58,865 nt of DNA from Chlamydiia bacterium (GCA_022601395.1 JAJACS010000010.1:1-58865); one strand, 5' to 3'. Shown: positions 9,235-19,104, numbered from the stretch's first letter. The notes: generated from the letters alone by a model not told the origin. Translations and numbers: made by a program.

Positions 9235-10756
9235 GGTGCAGAGTGTTTACAGAGTCTATAGAGCGGATCCGTCCCTCTATAGACTTTGAAATATTAGGAT
9301 TTTTCTGCATGTATTGAATCACAGTATCGATAAGCTTACCCGCCTCATCGTAGTTCACAAGAATTTTGCCGTCCGCAAGACTAAAAAAGCCATCCCCACC
9401 ACTTTGATTATAGGTGTTTGTCGCGAGGCGATACTTTTTTTTCGTCTCAAGAGGACTCCCATTAATTCTTACATCAATGATTTTTTCACCTGGGATGCTA
9501 TTTGGGTTATAAAAGTATTCAATCCCTGAAACCTGCAGAAACTTTCCTGCATGATCTTTTGTGTTTGCAACTCCAACTTCGAGTGCTTGTAAAATATCTT
9601 TACCAGTCACCTCTATTAAGATGTTGTCATTATCAAAAGCGAGTTCTTTTAGAAGATCCTTATAGCTAAGTGATGAGCCCGCTTCATAAAAACGATCTCC
9701 TCTTATGATCCCGCCGCTCATAAGAGCTACATCTGCATTTAACTGCTCTTTCAAAGCATCAAGAATCAGGTTTGCCATCGTAGATTCTTCTGTTCTTACA
9801 ATCGTATGACGAGAGTCTAGAGATGAGGCAATATGACAAAGAGGCTTAGATCCCTCCTCATCAAAATACTGATCATATCGATCAATGTGTGCCTGGATGT
9901 TTATATCTACATCTTCTTTTCTGTTGAGAAGGATTTTCCAAGAAGGGAACACCTTGACCTCCCTTTCTCCCTTCTCCTTTATCGTTTCTAGATGGAGGTC
10001 TATTCTTCCAAGAAAATAAGCATTTTGCCCTGTTTTCATAATCAGAGTGTCATGTTCATACCATACAACTGGGTTATGATCATGTCCCCCAAGAATCACA
10101 TCAATCTCTGGCACCTCTTTTGCAAGCTGACGATCTTCTGCGATAAATAGATGAGTAAGAGCCACAATGACATCAGCTCCTTTCGCTTTTAGTTCACTGC
10201 ATAGTCTTTTTGCAGTAAGAGCAAGAGGACAAAACAGAACAGAGTTTTCTGTTGATGAGAGTATGGGTGTTTCCGTTGTCACTATCCCAAAAAATCCTAC
10301 CTTCACTCCATCTGCTTCGACAATGTATGCTTGGTTTTCACCTGAAAAATAATTTCCTTCTAAGTCATAGACGTTGGCCCCAAACCAAGGGAAGTTAGAT
10401 TCTGCGATTCTCTCTTTTACAACACCTGGGCCAAAATCAAATTCATGATTACCAAGAACTACAAGGTCTACTTTCATTTCGTTAAAAAGCTCTACTCTAT
10501 GCTTTCCTTTATCAAAAGTGGAAAGCACCGAGGGAAACAAAAAGTCTCCATTCATCGTTGTAATATGATGCTTCGCAAGTTTTCTTTCATTCTCAAGCAT
10601 CGTTTGCAGTGTTGCAAAACCTCCAATACCTGATGGTTTAGGATGAATATCGTAAACATCATTAAAGGTTAAAATCGTGAATTTCGTAGAAGATATCTCT
10701 GCAAAGCTCCCTACACTACATAAAAATATACTTAGAAATAAAACAACCTTCTTCAT
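9224..10756 (-). CDS. 5'-nucleotidase / UshA-type metallophosphoesterase
   Basis: It likely removes phosphate from nucleotides or related esters in the periplasm. It has a clear signal peptide (MKKVVLFLSIFLCSVGSFA), then an N-terminal metallophosphoesterase domain with TFNDVYDIHP, GNHEFDFG and GGHDHNP metal-binding motifs. The C-terminal nucleotidase domain has MSGGIIRG and ends with the NQSGGDGFFSL substrate-binding motif. The length of 510 fits the family. The usual N-terminal Asp-x-His is replaced by Asn-Asp-x-Tyr-Asp-x-His. For an obligate intracellular bacterium, salvage of host nucleotides is a plausible role. Confidence 0.88.
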   Translation of the reverse strand: MKKVVLFLSIFLCSVGSFAEISSTKFTILTFNDVYDIHPKPSGIGGFATLQTMLENERKLAKHHITTMNGDFLFPSVLSTFDKGKHRVELFNEMKVDLVVLGNHEFDFGPGVVKERIAESNFPWFGANVYDLEGNYFSGENQAYIVEADGVKVGFFGIVTTETPILSSTENSVLFCPLALTAKRLCSELKAKGADVIVALTHLFIAEDRQLAKEVPEIDVILGGHDHNPVVWYEHDTLIMKTGQNAYFLGRIDLHLETIKEKGEREVKVFPSWKILLNRKEDVDINIQAHIDRYDQYFDEEGSKPLCHIASSLDSRHTIVRTEESTMANLILDALKEQLNADVALMSGGIIRGDRFYEAGSSLSYKDLLKELAFDNDNILIEVTGKDILQALEVGVANTKDHAGKFLQVSGIEYFYNPNSIPGEKIIDVRINGSPLETKKKYRLATNTYNQSGGDGFFSLADGKILVNYDEAGKLIDTVIQYMQKNPNISKSIEGRIRSIDSVNTLHLKN

Positions 10757-10910
10757 TAAACCTTTCCTAAAACCTTTTTGAATTTAAAGTTAAATTATAA
10801 TTTAACGCATTTTTGGTGAATAATGCATTACTATTTAGGTAAAGAGCTTTGCAAAGCATAACCCCATCTGATATAATTCCTCTATTAAACTTAATTTAAG
10901 GAACTTAAAC

Positions 10911-11369
10911 ATGGGTAGTATCTCAAATAGGGCTTCTTTATTCTTTCAAGTACCATTCGAGTACCATGATGAATCTGCCCTTAGAGGAGAAAATTTTTTC
11001 TCTCCTATTTCTTTTGATATTTATTGTGAAGATGATCTTCTTGCTTATACAAGGGGAGAGACTAACTCTACTGATGAAGTCGATGGTGCAAGTGATTTTG
11101 AAAATGGAAGTACTACGACACTCCAATTACCACGCGATTCTAAACGTTTTGAGCTTGTTCTTAACTACAGCATTAATGATGATCACCCTGATTTTGAAAG
11201 ATGTTATACTCTTACAAAAACGAACCTTATTGGAAAAAGAATCATCATCGTAAGAAAGCCTGATCGCGAACTTTCCATAAGAGTGTCTTCCACCCCCTAC
11301 GTTTCAATAAGAGAATGCGTAAGGCGCATTTTGAATGCGGTAATAGAGCATAGAACAAACCGCTCATAA
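10911..11369 (+). CDS. hypothetical protein, 152 aa
   Basis: I do not recognise this protein. It is soluble and polar, with no signal peptide or membrane segment, and has alternating short hydrophobic stretches (FELVLNYSI, RIIIVRKPD) that suggest a beta-rich fold. The start ATG follows AAGGAAC, a weak ribosome site. The next gene in the same direction encodes another small unknown protein of similar length and make-up. Confidence 0.55.
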   Translation: MGSISNRASLFFQVPFEYHDESALRGENFFSPISFDIYCEDDLLAYTRGETNSTDEVDGASDFENGSTTTLQLPRDSKRFELVLNYSINDDHPDFERCYTLTKTNLIGKRIIIVRKPDRELSIRVSSTPYVSIRECVRRILNAVIEHRTNRS

Positions 11370-11426
11370 TTTTTCTTGTAATAATTTCAGTCTCTTCGTA
11401 GCCTGCTCAAAAAAATTTGAGGTTTT

Positions 11427-11837
11427 ATGGGAAAACCAATGATCGATTTTTCATGTACGCCAGTTGTCCGAGTAAGGTACGAAGACTTAGGGCATGCACC
11501 TCCCAAGCTTGCAGAAGTTGAGTTCTTTAATGCAGAGAAAATCGAGGCCTTTTGGGACAAACAGCTACTACTATCAGACACTCCAGAAAATGCTGTCGAA
11601 TTCCCCCCTCGAATAAGTAGTCTTCAACCAATTCAATCTAATACAGATCATGTGGTTCGCCTTGAGCCGGATGAAACAGTGAAGGCTTGCTTATGGGTGC
11701 GAGAAGGAACGCATTTTGTACAAGTATTCAATGAGCACTTTCCATTCAAAGTAAATGCTTCACTCCTCCATCAAAAAACCGTCCGTATTTTACGAAGTGG
11801 AGATGGGGTCACCGACTACGCAAAAGAAATTTCCTAG
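11427..11837 (+). CDS. hypothetical protein, 136 aa
   Basis: This unknown small protein has no signal peptide or membrane segment. TTGAGG lies a few bases before the ATG and supports the start. It shares with the upstream neighbour a beta-rich look and an ILRSGD/IVRKPD-type segment near the C-terminus, but I cannot show real homology. The two may form a small lineage-specific pair. Confidence 0.5.
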   Translation: MGKPMIDFSCTPVVRVRYEDLGHAPPKLAEVEFFNAEKIEAFWDKQLLLSDTPENAVEFPPRISSLQPIQSNTDHVVRLEPDETVKACLWVREGTHFVQVFNEHFPFKVNASLLHQKTVRILRSGDGVTDYAKEIS

Positions 11838-11893
11838 CTGAAAAAGTGGAATACCGTGCATATGGGAAGTAAGGTGTATTAACGGTAGATTAC

Positions 11894-12268
11894 ATGGTTT
11901 TAGATATCTTTTCATGGGCAGCAATTGTCATACTTTCTATTAGCTACTGGTTTCAGATTTATAAAATCCAAGTTCACAAAGAAGTTAGGGATTTATCTCT
12001 TTCCTATAACATCCTTCTTGCTATCGGATTTGGTATTTTAGCAGGAACTGCTTACGTAGAAAAGTCCCTTATTTTCCTTGTAAAACAAATCGCAACGACA
12101 ATCCCTGTCATCATTATTATCATACAAATCATCTACCACAAAAGAGACCGCTGGCACGATGAAAACGATCCTAGCTGCGCTAGTTGCAAAGAAGAGATGG
12201 AACCATATTGGAAACATTGCGCGTTCTGCGGAGAAAAAAAACAAGCCAAAACGGAAGAGTCTGCATAG
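11894..12268 (+). CDS. SemiSWEET-like membrane protein with C-terminal zinc ribbon
   Basis: Three hydrophobic helices span about residues 1-80 and resemble a single PQ-loop (SemiSWEET) unit: SYWFQIYKI replaces the usual Pro-Gln motif and DLSLSYN follows. A soluble tail holds two Cys pairs, CASC and CAFC, separated by about 15 residues, which together make a zinc-ribbon pattern. SemiSWEETs move small sugars as dimers. The ribbon addition is unusual and its role is unknown. Confidence in the membrane topology and Cys pattern is high; the transport assignment is tentative. Confidence 0.6.
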   Translation: MVLDIFSWAAIVILSISYWFQIYKIQVHKEVRDLSLSYNILLAIGFGILAGTAYVEKSLIFLVKQIATTIPVIIIIIQIIYHKRDRWHDENDPSCASCKEEMEPYWKHCAFCGEKKQAKTEESA

Positions 12269-12274
12269 ACGTTT

Positions 12275-12301
12275 TTAGCATTTAGACTTGACAACTGCTA
12301 A
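12275..12301 (+). promoter_or_regulatory. CIRCE-like operator for HrcA upstream of clpB
   Basis: The sequence reads TTAGCATTT, nine bases, then AACTGCTAA. This is the exact 9-9-9 layout of the CIRCE element (TTAGCACTC-N9-GAGTGCTAA), with seven of nine bases matching in each arm. It overlaps the predicted -35 box of the clpB promoter, where a repressor would block polymerase. HrcA control through CIRCE is established for groE and dnaK operons in Chlamydia; its use at this clpB is an inference. Confidence 0.65.
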
Positions 12302-12317
12302 ATACTAGAGTTATCCT
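12288..12317 (+). promoter_or_regulatory. predicted clpB promoter
   Basis: A perfect TTGACA -35 hexamer (12288-12293) is followed after 18 bases by TATCCT (12312-12317), which fits a housekeeping sigma factor. The -35 box lies within the spacer and start of the right arm of the CIRCE-like operator. A strong AAGGAGG ribosome site at 12347-12353 precedes the ATG by five bases. Confidence 0.6.
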
Positions 12318-12358
12318 GAAATCAAAATGATAGCAAGAATTTTGATAAGGAGGCTTAT

Positions 12359-14965
12359 ATGACACCACAGTTCACAGAAAAAGTAACAGAAGCTCTACAA
12401 ACGGCCTTTCAAAACGCTGAAAGCTCAAAACATACAGAAGTGACTACACCCCATCTGATGCTTCCTCTATTTGAAGATAAGGAAGGGTATTTTCAGGCGC
12501 TATGTAATAGCTTAAAACTTGACGCTTCACTGCTCATCCCAAATCTAAAAAAAGCAGCTTCCTCTACAGCAAGCTTTGCAGATGGTGGAAAAGAACCACA
12601 GATCAACCCTAAGTTGCAAAGGCTCATTCAAGAAGCGGCAGAACTCTCTAAAAAATGGAAAGATAGCTACGTAAGCTCTGATCACCTTTTTTACACCTTT
12701 TGGAATTCAGCAGATGAGCCATTTGCGTCGTGGAAGAAATCATCATCGCTCACTCTCGATGATGTGAAGAAGAAAATTTTTGCAATAAGAGGAGATAGAC
12801 ATATGGATTCCCCTACAAGTGAACAAAACCTGCAAGCTCTTGAAAAGTACTGCAAAAATCTAACCTCACTCGCTAAAGAAGGAAAGTTAGATCCTGTTAT
12901 TGGTAGAGACGATGAGATCAGAAGAACCATTCAGGTTCTATCAAGAAGAACAAAGAATAACCCTATTTTAATTGGGGAGCCTGGCGTTGGGAAAACGGCT
13001 ATCGCTGAAGGCCTTGCCCAAAGAATCCTGCAGGAAGATGTCCCCGATGCTCTTAAAGGCAAACAGCTTGTAGCTCTTGACATGGGAAGCCTGATTGCAG
13101 GAACGAAATACCGAGGAGAGTTTGAAGAAAGACTAAAAAGCATTCTAAAAGAAGTGGAAAGTAGCGATGGTAACGTTTTACTTTTCATCGATGAGGTACA
13201 CACTCTTGTTGGGGCTGGAGCAACAGATGGAGCAATGGATGCTGCAAACCTTTTAAAACCTGCGCTTGCAAGAGGAACTTTGCACTGCATCGGCGCCACG
13301 ACATTAAACGAGTATCAAAAACACATAGAAAAAGACGCAGCTCTTGAAAGAAGGTTCCAGCCTGTTTTGGTGCTTGAGCCAACAGAAGAGGATGCCGTTG
13401 CTATTTTAAGAGGCTTAAAAGAGCGCTATGAAATCTTCCATGGTGTTCATATTACAGAAGGCGCCCTTCAATCAGCTGTTCATCTTTCAACAAGATATAT
13501 TACAGATCGGCAACTTCCTGATAAAGCCATAGACCTAATTGATGAGGCCGCTAGCATGATCCGCATGCAGATAGGAAGTCTTCCCCTTCCTATTGACAAA
13601 TTAGAGAGAGAGCTCAGCTCATTTAACGTAAAAAAACAAGCTCTCAAAAAAGACACTTCAGAAAAAGCAAAGAAAGAAGTAGAGAGCTTAGAAAAGAAAA
13701 TCGCTGAAAAGAGTGAAGAGTTAAATATCTTAAAGGAAAAGTGGAATGGAGAAAAAGAGTTAATCGAAGAAGTCAAAAAAGCGAAAGACTCTCTTGAAAA
13801 GTTAAAATTCCAAGAAGAAGAAGCGGAAAGAAGCTTGAACTACGACAAACTCGCCGAGCTACGTTATAGTTCTATTCCAAAAACTCAGGAAGAGATCGAA
13901 AAAGCACAGAAAAGATTAAACGACTTGCCTTCCCGCCTTTTGGAAGAAGAAGTCAGTGAATCACTGATTGCAAGTATCGTTGCTAAATGGACAGGGATTC
14001 CTGTTTCTAAGATGATGCAACAAGAAGCAGAAAAGCTGCTTCACCTTGAAGATCTTCTTAAAGAGTCTGTTGTAGGACAAGACTTTGCAATAAGTTCTAT
14101 TTCTGACGCTGTAAGACGCTCAAGATCTGGACTTTCCGATCCTAACAGACCTCTTGGAGCCTTCCTTTTTGTAGGTCCTACAGGCGTTGGAAAAACAGAA
14201 CTTACTAAAGCTCTTGCTAAAACTCTCTTTGATAATGAAGAAGCTATGATACGTATTGATATGTCAGAGTATATGGAAAAACATAGCGTGTCTAAGCTCA
14301 TTGGCTCTCCTCCTGGGTATGTTGGTTATGATGAAGGAGGACAACTCACTGAAGCACTAAGAAGAAAGCCTTATTCTGTCGTGCTTTTTGATGAGATTGA
14401 AAAGGCTCATCCCGATGTTTTTAACATCCTTCTTCAAATGTTTGATGATGGAAGAGTAACAGATAGTAAAGGGCGAGTGATCAACTGCAAAAATGCTCTT
14501 TTCATCTTAACATCAAACCTTGGTTCTGATGTGTTGCTTGAAAAAATGAATGACAAGAGTTTCTCTGGTGATAAAGACAGTCTACTGAAAGTCTTAGACC
14601 CTATTATTAAAAACTACTTCCGTCCGGAATTTATCAATAGGCTCGATGAGATCCTTCCCTTTGTCCCCCTTCTTGAAAAAGACATGGAGAAAATTGTTCG
14701 CATCCAAATGACTCGTGTCGCAAAAAGGCTTGCGGAGAAGCAAGCTAGCATTTCTCTTGATGAGAATGCTATCGAGTTTCTTGCAAAACAAGGATACGAT
14801 CCAAACTTTGGGGCTCGCCCATTAAAAAGGTTGATCCAAAAAGAGATTGTTAACCCTCTCGCATCTAAAATTCTTAAAATGGAGCTTCGCCCTTTGGACT
14901 GTGTTGAAGTGTCATTTGATGAAAAAGAGCAAAAAATTACTTTTAAAATAAAACAAAAAAAGTAA
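12359..14965 (+). CDS. clpB: ATP-dependent disaggregase ClpB
   Basis: This hexameric AAA+ chaperone pulls apart aggregated proteins together with DnaK. The 868-residue protein has the Clp N-domain (about 1-145), a first AAA domain with GEPGVGKTA and [10 protein letters not shown], a coiled-coil middle domain rich in Lys and Glu (about 405-520), a second AAA domain with GPTGVGKTE and [12 protein letters not shown], and the C-terminal small domain with FGARPLKR. Length and order are normal for ClpB; the coiled coil separates it from ClpA. It stands alone behind a heat-shock-type operator and has a hairpin after its stop. Confidence 0.97.
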   Translation: MTPQFTEKVTEALQTAFQNAESSKHTEVTTPHLMLPLFEDKEGYFQALCNSLKLDASLLIPNLKKAASSTASFADGGKEPQINPKLQRLIQEAAELSKKWKDSYVSSDHLFYTFWNSADEPFASWKKSSSLTLDDVKKKIFAIRGDRHMDSPTSEQNLQALEKYCKNLTSLAKEGKLDPVIGRDDEIRRTIQVLSRRTKNNPILIGEPGVGKTAIAEGLAQRILQEDVPDALKGKQLVALDMGSLIAGTKYRGEFEERLKSILKEVESSDGNVLLFIDEVHTLVGAGATDGAMDAANLLKPALARGTLHCIGATTLNEYQKHIEKDAALERRFQPVLVLEPTEEDAVAILRGLKERYEIFHGVHITEGALQSAVHLSTRYITDRQLPDKAIDLIDEAASMIRMQIGSLPLPIDKLERELSSFNVKKQALKKDTSEKAKKEVESLEKKIAEKSEELNILKEKWNGEKELIEEVKKAKDSLEKLKFQEEEAERSLNYDKLAELRYSSIPKTQEEIEKAQKRLNDLPSRLLEEEVSESLIASIVAKWTGIPVSKMMQQEAEKLLHLEDLLKESVVGQDFAISSISDAVRRSRSGLSDPNRPLGAFLFVGPTGVGKTELTKALAKTLFDNEEAMIRIDMSEYMEKHSVSKLIGSPPGYVGYDEGGQLTEALRRKPYSVVLFDEIEKAHPDVFNILLQMFDDGRVTDSKGRVINCKNALFILTSNLGSDVLLEKMNDKSFSGDKDSLLKVLDPIIKNYFRPEFINRLDEILPFVPLLEKDMEKIVRIQMTRVAKRLAEKQASISLDENAIEFLAKQGYDPNFGARPLKRLIQKEIVNPLASKILKMELRPLDCVEVSFDEKEQKITFKIKQKK

Positions 14966-14978
14966 TTAATACAATTAA

Positions 14979-14996
14979 GGGGCTTTATTAAGCCCC
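14979..14996 (+). terminator. hairpin after clpB
   Basis: GGGGCTT and AAGCCCC form a perfect 7-bp stem with a 4-base loop 14 bases after the clpB stop. No strong T-run follows, so it may be a weak terminator or a 3' stabilising hairpin. Confidence 0.55.
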
Positions 14997-15030
14997 ATAT
15001 ATGTATTAGCTCAAATAAAGTAGATGCCTT

Positions 15031-16311
15031 ATGAAAGCTACCTATAAGCAAGTAATTGCTCCGATTGCATCGCTTGCACTCATCATGCTTGGACAAGGCT
15101 TCTTCAATACCTATGTGAGCGTAAAGCTAAATGCTGTAGGGTACTCTACTTCTTTAAACGGTCTTGTAAACGCCTGTTATTTTCTTGGGATCATGATTGG
15201 CGGAATCTATATTGAGAAATTCATCAATAACATCGGACATATCAGAGCTTTTGCAATTTTTGCGTCTATGAACGCCGCGATTGTTACACTACAAAGTTTA
15301 TTCATAAGCATATGGAGTTGGATGCTTCTTCGCTGTCTAATGGGGATTTGTGCAGCAGGATTATTCATTGTCATCGAAAGCTGGCTTCTTTTACTTTCTA
15401 CAACGAAAACAAGAGGTAAACTCCTCTCTTTGTATATGGTTGGTCTCTATCTTGCCCAGGCATCTGGTCAGTTTATCCTAAATATAGTAGACATCTCTAC
15501 ACAAACACCGTTTATGACCTCCATTTTCTTATCATCTATCTCTGTCATTCCGGTATGTGTGATGCGCTCTGGTTCACCACAGGTTACAGAAGAAGCATCT
15601 GTGACTAACATATTTCATATCTTTAAAATCTGTCCCTTTGGGGTACTCGGTTGTTTTATAGCGGGCATGATATTAAGCGCTTTTTATAGTCTTGGGCCTG
15701 TATTCGCAAGAGAAAGCAGTCTTTCTATTATGCAAGTCTCTCAGATTATGGGAATCACCATTTTTGGAGGCCTAGCTTTGCAGTGGCCGATAGGTCATCT
15801 ATCAGACATTATCGACAGACTCAAAGTGCTACTTATCGTAGCTCTTATTTTGCTTGGTATTTCCCTGATCCTATTTATAAATACGACTATGTCTTACTGG
15901 CTGTTCCTCCTTCTTTGCCTGCTTTTTGGAGGATTTTCATTTACTCTCTATCCATTAAGCATCACCTTCACCTGCGACCACTTTAACTCGAACAATATCA
16001 TATCGATCACCTGCTCTCTTCTTATCGTTTATGGAACAGGATCGATCCTAGGACCTCTAATCTCCCCTCTACTCATGCTTATCAAACCCTCTGGGCTTTT
16101 TCTTTACGTGAGTATTTTAAGCCTTCTATTGATCTTTGTGGGCATATTGAAAGTAAGACGCAAAGCTGAGATCTCGGAAGAAGAGCAAGGAGAATACATC
16201 CCACTTCCTCGAACAACACCACTTGCTTACTACTTAGATCCAAGACAGGAAGAAAAGGATGACGACGCTCTAGAAGAGTATCTCTTCCAAAGTGATGAAG
16301 AGCACTCTTAA
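15031..16311 (+). CDS. MFS transporter, YcaD-like
   Basis: This 426-residue protein has about twelve hydrophobic segments. The first half resembles the YcaD branch of the major facilitator superfamily: FNTYVSVKL, a YFLGIMIGG helix, GICAAGLFIVIESWLLL and TRGKLLSLYMVG. The C-terminus is a long acidic cytoplasmic tail (from about 385). The substrate cannot be inferred. Its 3' end overlaps the convergent gene at 16308 by 4 bases. Confidence 0.85.
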   Translation: MKATYKQVIAPIASLALIMLGQGFFNTYVSVKLNAVGYSTSLNGLVNACYFLGIMIGGIYIEKFINNIGHIRAFAIFASMNAAIVTLQSLFISIWSWMLLRCLMGICAAGLFIVIESWLLLLSTTKTRGKLLSLYMVGLYLAQASGQFILNIVDISTQTPFMTSIFLSSISVIPVCVMRSGSPQVTEEASVTNIFHIFKICPFGVLGCFIAGMILSAFYSLGPVFARESSLSIMQVSQIMGITIFGGLALQWPIGHLSDIIDRLKVLLIVALILLGISLILFINTTMSYWLFLLLCLLFGGFSFTLYPLSITFTCDHFNSNNIISITCSLLIVYGTGSILGPLISPLLMLIKPSGLFLYVSILSLLLIFVGILKVRRKAEISEEEQGEYIPLPRTTPLAYYLDPRQEEKDDDALEEYLFQSDEEHS

Positions 16312-16787
16312 GCTGTGAAAAACTCTTTAAATTGTGCCTGCAGAGAAGTTGGAACAACTTCTTCAATACCCTCTTTGTCATACATAAGAAAGTACGTACA
16401 AGCGAACATAATTCCAAGAGCTGGAGTAAAAAGAGCTACAAAAAGGGAAAGTCCGCAAACAAGAAAGCGTTTGAAAGAAAGGAAAAATTTAGAAAGGAAT
16501 CTTCTAAATAGAGGCACCTTTCCAAAAGTGATTAAGTTGAGCACTGCTGCAAGAGACACACTCACCGACACATAAACACCCCACAAAACATCGATAACAA
16601 GAAGCAAAAGAAAAAATAGTCTTGCCGCAAGAGAAGAGAAAAATCGATCTTTCTTGCTACCTTCTTCCTCCTGGAATCCAACCTTAGCTTCAGCAAGCTC
16701 GATTTTCTCCATAGTTTTCTGCGCCTTTTGTGAATTTAAATTTGCAGAAGCCTTTTCAGTGTAGTCGAAGATATTGTAGATTGTCAT
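16308..16787 (-). CDS. membrane protein with two hydrophobic segments
   Basis: I do not recognise a family. The 159-residue protein has a polar N-terminus (1-50), then two long hydrophobic segments (about 50-85 and 108-138) separated by a basic loop. Two close hydrophobic lobes are seen in chlamydial inclusion-membrane (Inc) proteins, but here the lobes are about 20 residues apart, so an ordinary inner-membrane protein is equally possible. AAGGAAACTCTTT precedes the ATG. It follows sthA by 14 bases on the opposite end, with the same direction. Confidence 0.6.
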   Translation of the reverse strand: MTIYNIFDYTEKASANLNSQKAQKTMEKIELAEAKVGFQEEEGSKKDRFFSSLAARLFFLLLLVIDVLWGVYVSVSVSLAAVLNLITFGKVPLFRRFLSKFFLSFKRFLVCGLSLFVALFTPALGIMFACTYFLMYDKEGIEEVVPTSLQAQFKEFFTA

Positions 16788-16801
16788 AAAGAGTTTCCTT
16801 C

Positions 16802-18205
16802 TTACCTTTTGTGTTTTATTTTGTTCATACCATTGAGTGCTGCAATCCTGTAGCCCTCGGCATAAGTCGGATAGTTGAACACCTGGTCGATAAAATAATC
16901 GATCTTCGCATTAAATGTCATTGCAACTTGACCAATGTGTATCAATTCCGTCGCCTCTCTCCCTATGATATGTATCCCTAAAATTTCTAATGTTTCTACA
17001 TGAAACAAAATCTTAAACATACCTGGGTCGTTACCCTTAATCTGGTTCCTTGCGATCTCGTAGTAGTAGGCTCTTCCTATTTCATACTTAAATTCTAAAT
17101 CTTTAAGCATCTCTTCCGTATATCCAATGGAAGAAATCTCAGGGATCGTATAGATCCCAATAGGATAAAAAGAAGGAAAGTGGTGCGTTTGCACACCAAA
17201 CGCATGCCTTGCGGCAAGTCTTCCTTGCTCCATTCCTGTAGAAGCTAAGGCGGGCCCTCCAATCACATCTCCTATCGCATAAATACTTGGCACAACAGTT
17301 TGAAAAAGAGCGTTCACAGGAACGTATCCTTTTTCCGTAACATTTATGCCAGCGCATTCGATACAAAGACCATCAACATTAGCCACTCTACCAAGTGCAT
17401 ACAGTAGGGCATCTGCTGAAGATTCGGTGTTATCTTTGAATTTCACCACAACTTGCTCATTTTTTTGAACTATTTCTTCAAAAACTTTTTCACCCAAAAA
17501 GCTTAGTCCAATCTTGCTTAACGACTTCTGTAAATGCTGCCCTATTTCACGGTCTAGAAGAGGAAGTATTTGATCTCTTTTATCAATTACAGTGACTTTT
17601 GTACCAAGAGCTGCGAAGAAACTCGCATACTCAGAACCAATGATTCCTCCACCAAGAACGATCAAACTTTTTGGCAGACAGTCAATTTCTAAAAGTCTTG
17701 TAGAATCTAAAACTTTTTGCTTATCAAACGGAACTTCCTTAGGATTTCTTGGTTTCGATCCAGTAGCAATTAAAATATATTCCGCAGAAATCACATGCAC
17801 AAGTGTTTCGTTTTTATCATAAACATGAAGAGTATGCTCATCTTCGAACCTAGCAGATCCACGAATCACCTCTATATGATTTTTTTCGAACTGCCTACAA
17901 AGAATTCTTCTTTGTTCATCTAAAACTTTATGAAGTCTGAAGTTCAAATCGTTGATGGAAATTTCTTTAAAAGACACTTCTTCATCTTGCGCATAAAAAC
18001 TTCGTGAATAGAAATCTGTAAGGTCTAGGATAGCTTCTCTTAGCGACTTTGAAGGAATCGTGCCAGAATTTAAACTTGCGCCGCCAACGTGCTCATCTCT
18101 TTCGATCACTATAACTTTCTTACCAAGCTTCGCAGCTTGGATAGCAGCTTTTTGACCCGAAGGTCCAGATCCAATAACAGCAAGTTCTGCGTAGATTTCT
18201 TCCAA
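16802..18205 (-). CDS. sthA: soluble pyridine nucleotide transhydrogenase
   Basis: This FAD flavoprotein moves hydride between NADPH and NAD+. It has the Rossmann motif VIGSGPSGQKAA at the N-terminus, a second GGGIIGSEYASFFAALG motif near 180, and the C-terminal dimerisation domain. The active-site region reads GGASLNSGTIPSKSLREA, with Ser and Asn in place of the two redox Cys of lipoamide dehydrogenase; this together with GTIPSK marks the SthA branch. I chose the TTG at 18205, which has GAGGA just upstream, over a GTG at 18220. An 8-bp hairpin lies in the leader. Confidence 0.85.
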   Translation of the reverse strand: MEEIYAELAVIGSGPSGQKAAIQAAKLGKKVIVIERDEHVGGASLNSGTIPSKSLREAILDLTDFYSRSFYAQDEEVSFKEISINDLNFRLHKVLDEQRRILCRQFEKNHIEVIRGSARFEDEHTLHVYDKNETLVHVISAEYILIATGSKPRNPKEVPFDKQKVLDSTRLLEIDCLPKSLIVLGGGIIGSEYASFFAALGTKVTVIDKRDQILPLLDREIGQHLQKSLSKIGLSFLGEKVFEEIVQKNEQVVVKFKDNTESSADALLYALGRVANVDGLCIECAGINVTEKGYVPVNALFQTVVPSIYAIGDVIGGPALASTGMEQGRLAARHAFGVQTHHFPSFYPIGIYTIPEISSIGYTEEMLKDLEFKYEIGRAYYYEIARNQIKGNDPGMFKILFHVETLEILGIHIIGREATELIHIGQVAMTFNAKIDYFIDQVFNYPTYAEGYRIAALNGMNKIKHKR

Positions 18206-18218
18206 AGCTTCCTCAAAC

Positions 18219-18241
18219 ACGTAAAATATTTCCTTTTACGT
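18219..18241 (-). other. inverted repeat in the sthA leader
   Basis: ACGTAAAA and TTTTACGT form an 8-bp perfect stem with a 7-base loop between the upstream amidotransferase-like gene and the sthA start. It lacks a T-run on the sense strand after the stem. It could be a regulator site or an RNA hairpin; nothing more can be said. Confidence 0.4.
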
Positions 18242-18264
18242 TTGCTGAAGAAAAAAATCAATCT

Positions 18265-19104
18265 TTAGCTGAAACCAAGTTCTTCGATATAGCCTGTAAG
18301 AGCTTCCATACGTAAATCTTCAGAAAGAGCCAGTTTCTTTCTCATCTGCGCAAGATCACCTTTAACCTCAGGAAATAGTGTTTCATAAGAATGAAACGCT
18401 TCACTTTGAGCGCCATATTCAAAATGAGGGCCCATAAATACGGCTCCATGGGGCCGATCAGGGTGGGGTCTGCAAGCTATGATAGCAGGCTCTTTGCTAT
18501 GTTCATACACAGCTTTGACATCAACAACTGGCTCACTTTCAGGGTCTATTTCAAAATACCCTCCGCCATTCATCGTTACATGGCAGGTTACCTTTCTATC
18601 TAGAAGCGTTAAGGGCTCTACTCGAATATTTGCTCTTCCATAAGCTGGTTCGTTACCACGATATGCAGGACCTTTGCAAGTGCCTTTGAAAATATTGATC
18701 AAAGACTCTGTTCCCTTTCTCTCACGATAAACCACGTGCCTTGAGCAGAAAAATGCACCGGCGCAAACACCCACAACTTTTAAAAGGCCGTTATCATAGT
18801 ATTTCTGAATCCTATGCTGTAGCACATCTGAAAATTTCCATTTTGATATTGAAGGGGCTCCGGGAAAAACCAGGAGAGTATCAATGGGAATATCTGACTC
18901 TATTTCTCTAAAATGAAGAGAATCTTCATCATGGATTTGAAAGTCTGTTGTTCGCTCATTGAAAAGTTTTCTTAAAGTTGCTTCAAGCCCAATAGAACTT
19001 TCATGTGAGAAATTTAGCCCCCTCATAATTTTAACAACGGCAGGATTGTTAAATCTATAGGGCAAAACAGCTCTAGATCCAGTGAAAAATACGGGTATAG
19101 CCAT
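18265..19104 (-). CDS. BPL-N glutamine amidotransferase-like protein
   Basis: The 279-residue protein matches the N-terminal domain found in eukaryotic biotin-protein ligases (BPL_N, class I amidotransferase fold). It has LLVFPGAPS, the nucleophile-elbow motif GVCAGAFFCSR with Cys near 120, VTMNGGGYFE and MGPHFEYG. There is no ligase domain. It lies 63 bases downstream of bioY in the same direction, so a role in biotin handling is plausible. AGGAGGAGG precedes the ATG by four bases and fixes the start. The reaction carried out by stand-alone BPL_N proteins is not known to me. Confidence 0.75.
   Translation of the reverse strand: MAIPVFFTGSRAVLPYRFNNPAVVKIMRGLNFSHESSIGLEATLRKLFNERTTDFQIHDEDSLHFREIESDIPIDTLLVFPGAPSISKWKFSDVLQHRIQKYYDNGLLKVVGVCAGAFFCSRHVVYRERKGTESLINIFKGTCKGPAYRGNEPAYGRANIRVEPLTLLDRKVTCHVTMNGGGYFEIDPESEPVVDVKAVYEHSKEPAIIACRPHPDRPHGAVFMGPHFEYGAQSEAFHSYETLFPEVKGDLAQMRKKLALSEDLRMEALTGYIEELGFS

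Noticed and set aside
12931..13299. Long antisense open frames inside clpB
   Set aside because: They mirror the codon pattern of the conserved AAA domain and have no protein features of their own.
16308..16787. Firm call of an Inc (inclusion membrane) protein
   Set aside because: Two hydrophobic segments are present, but the spacing is wider than the typical bilobed motif; left as a plain membrane protein.
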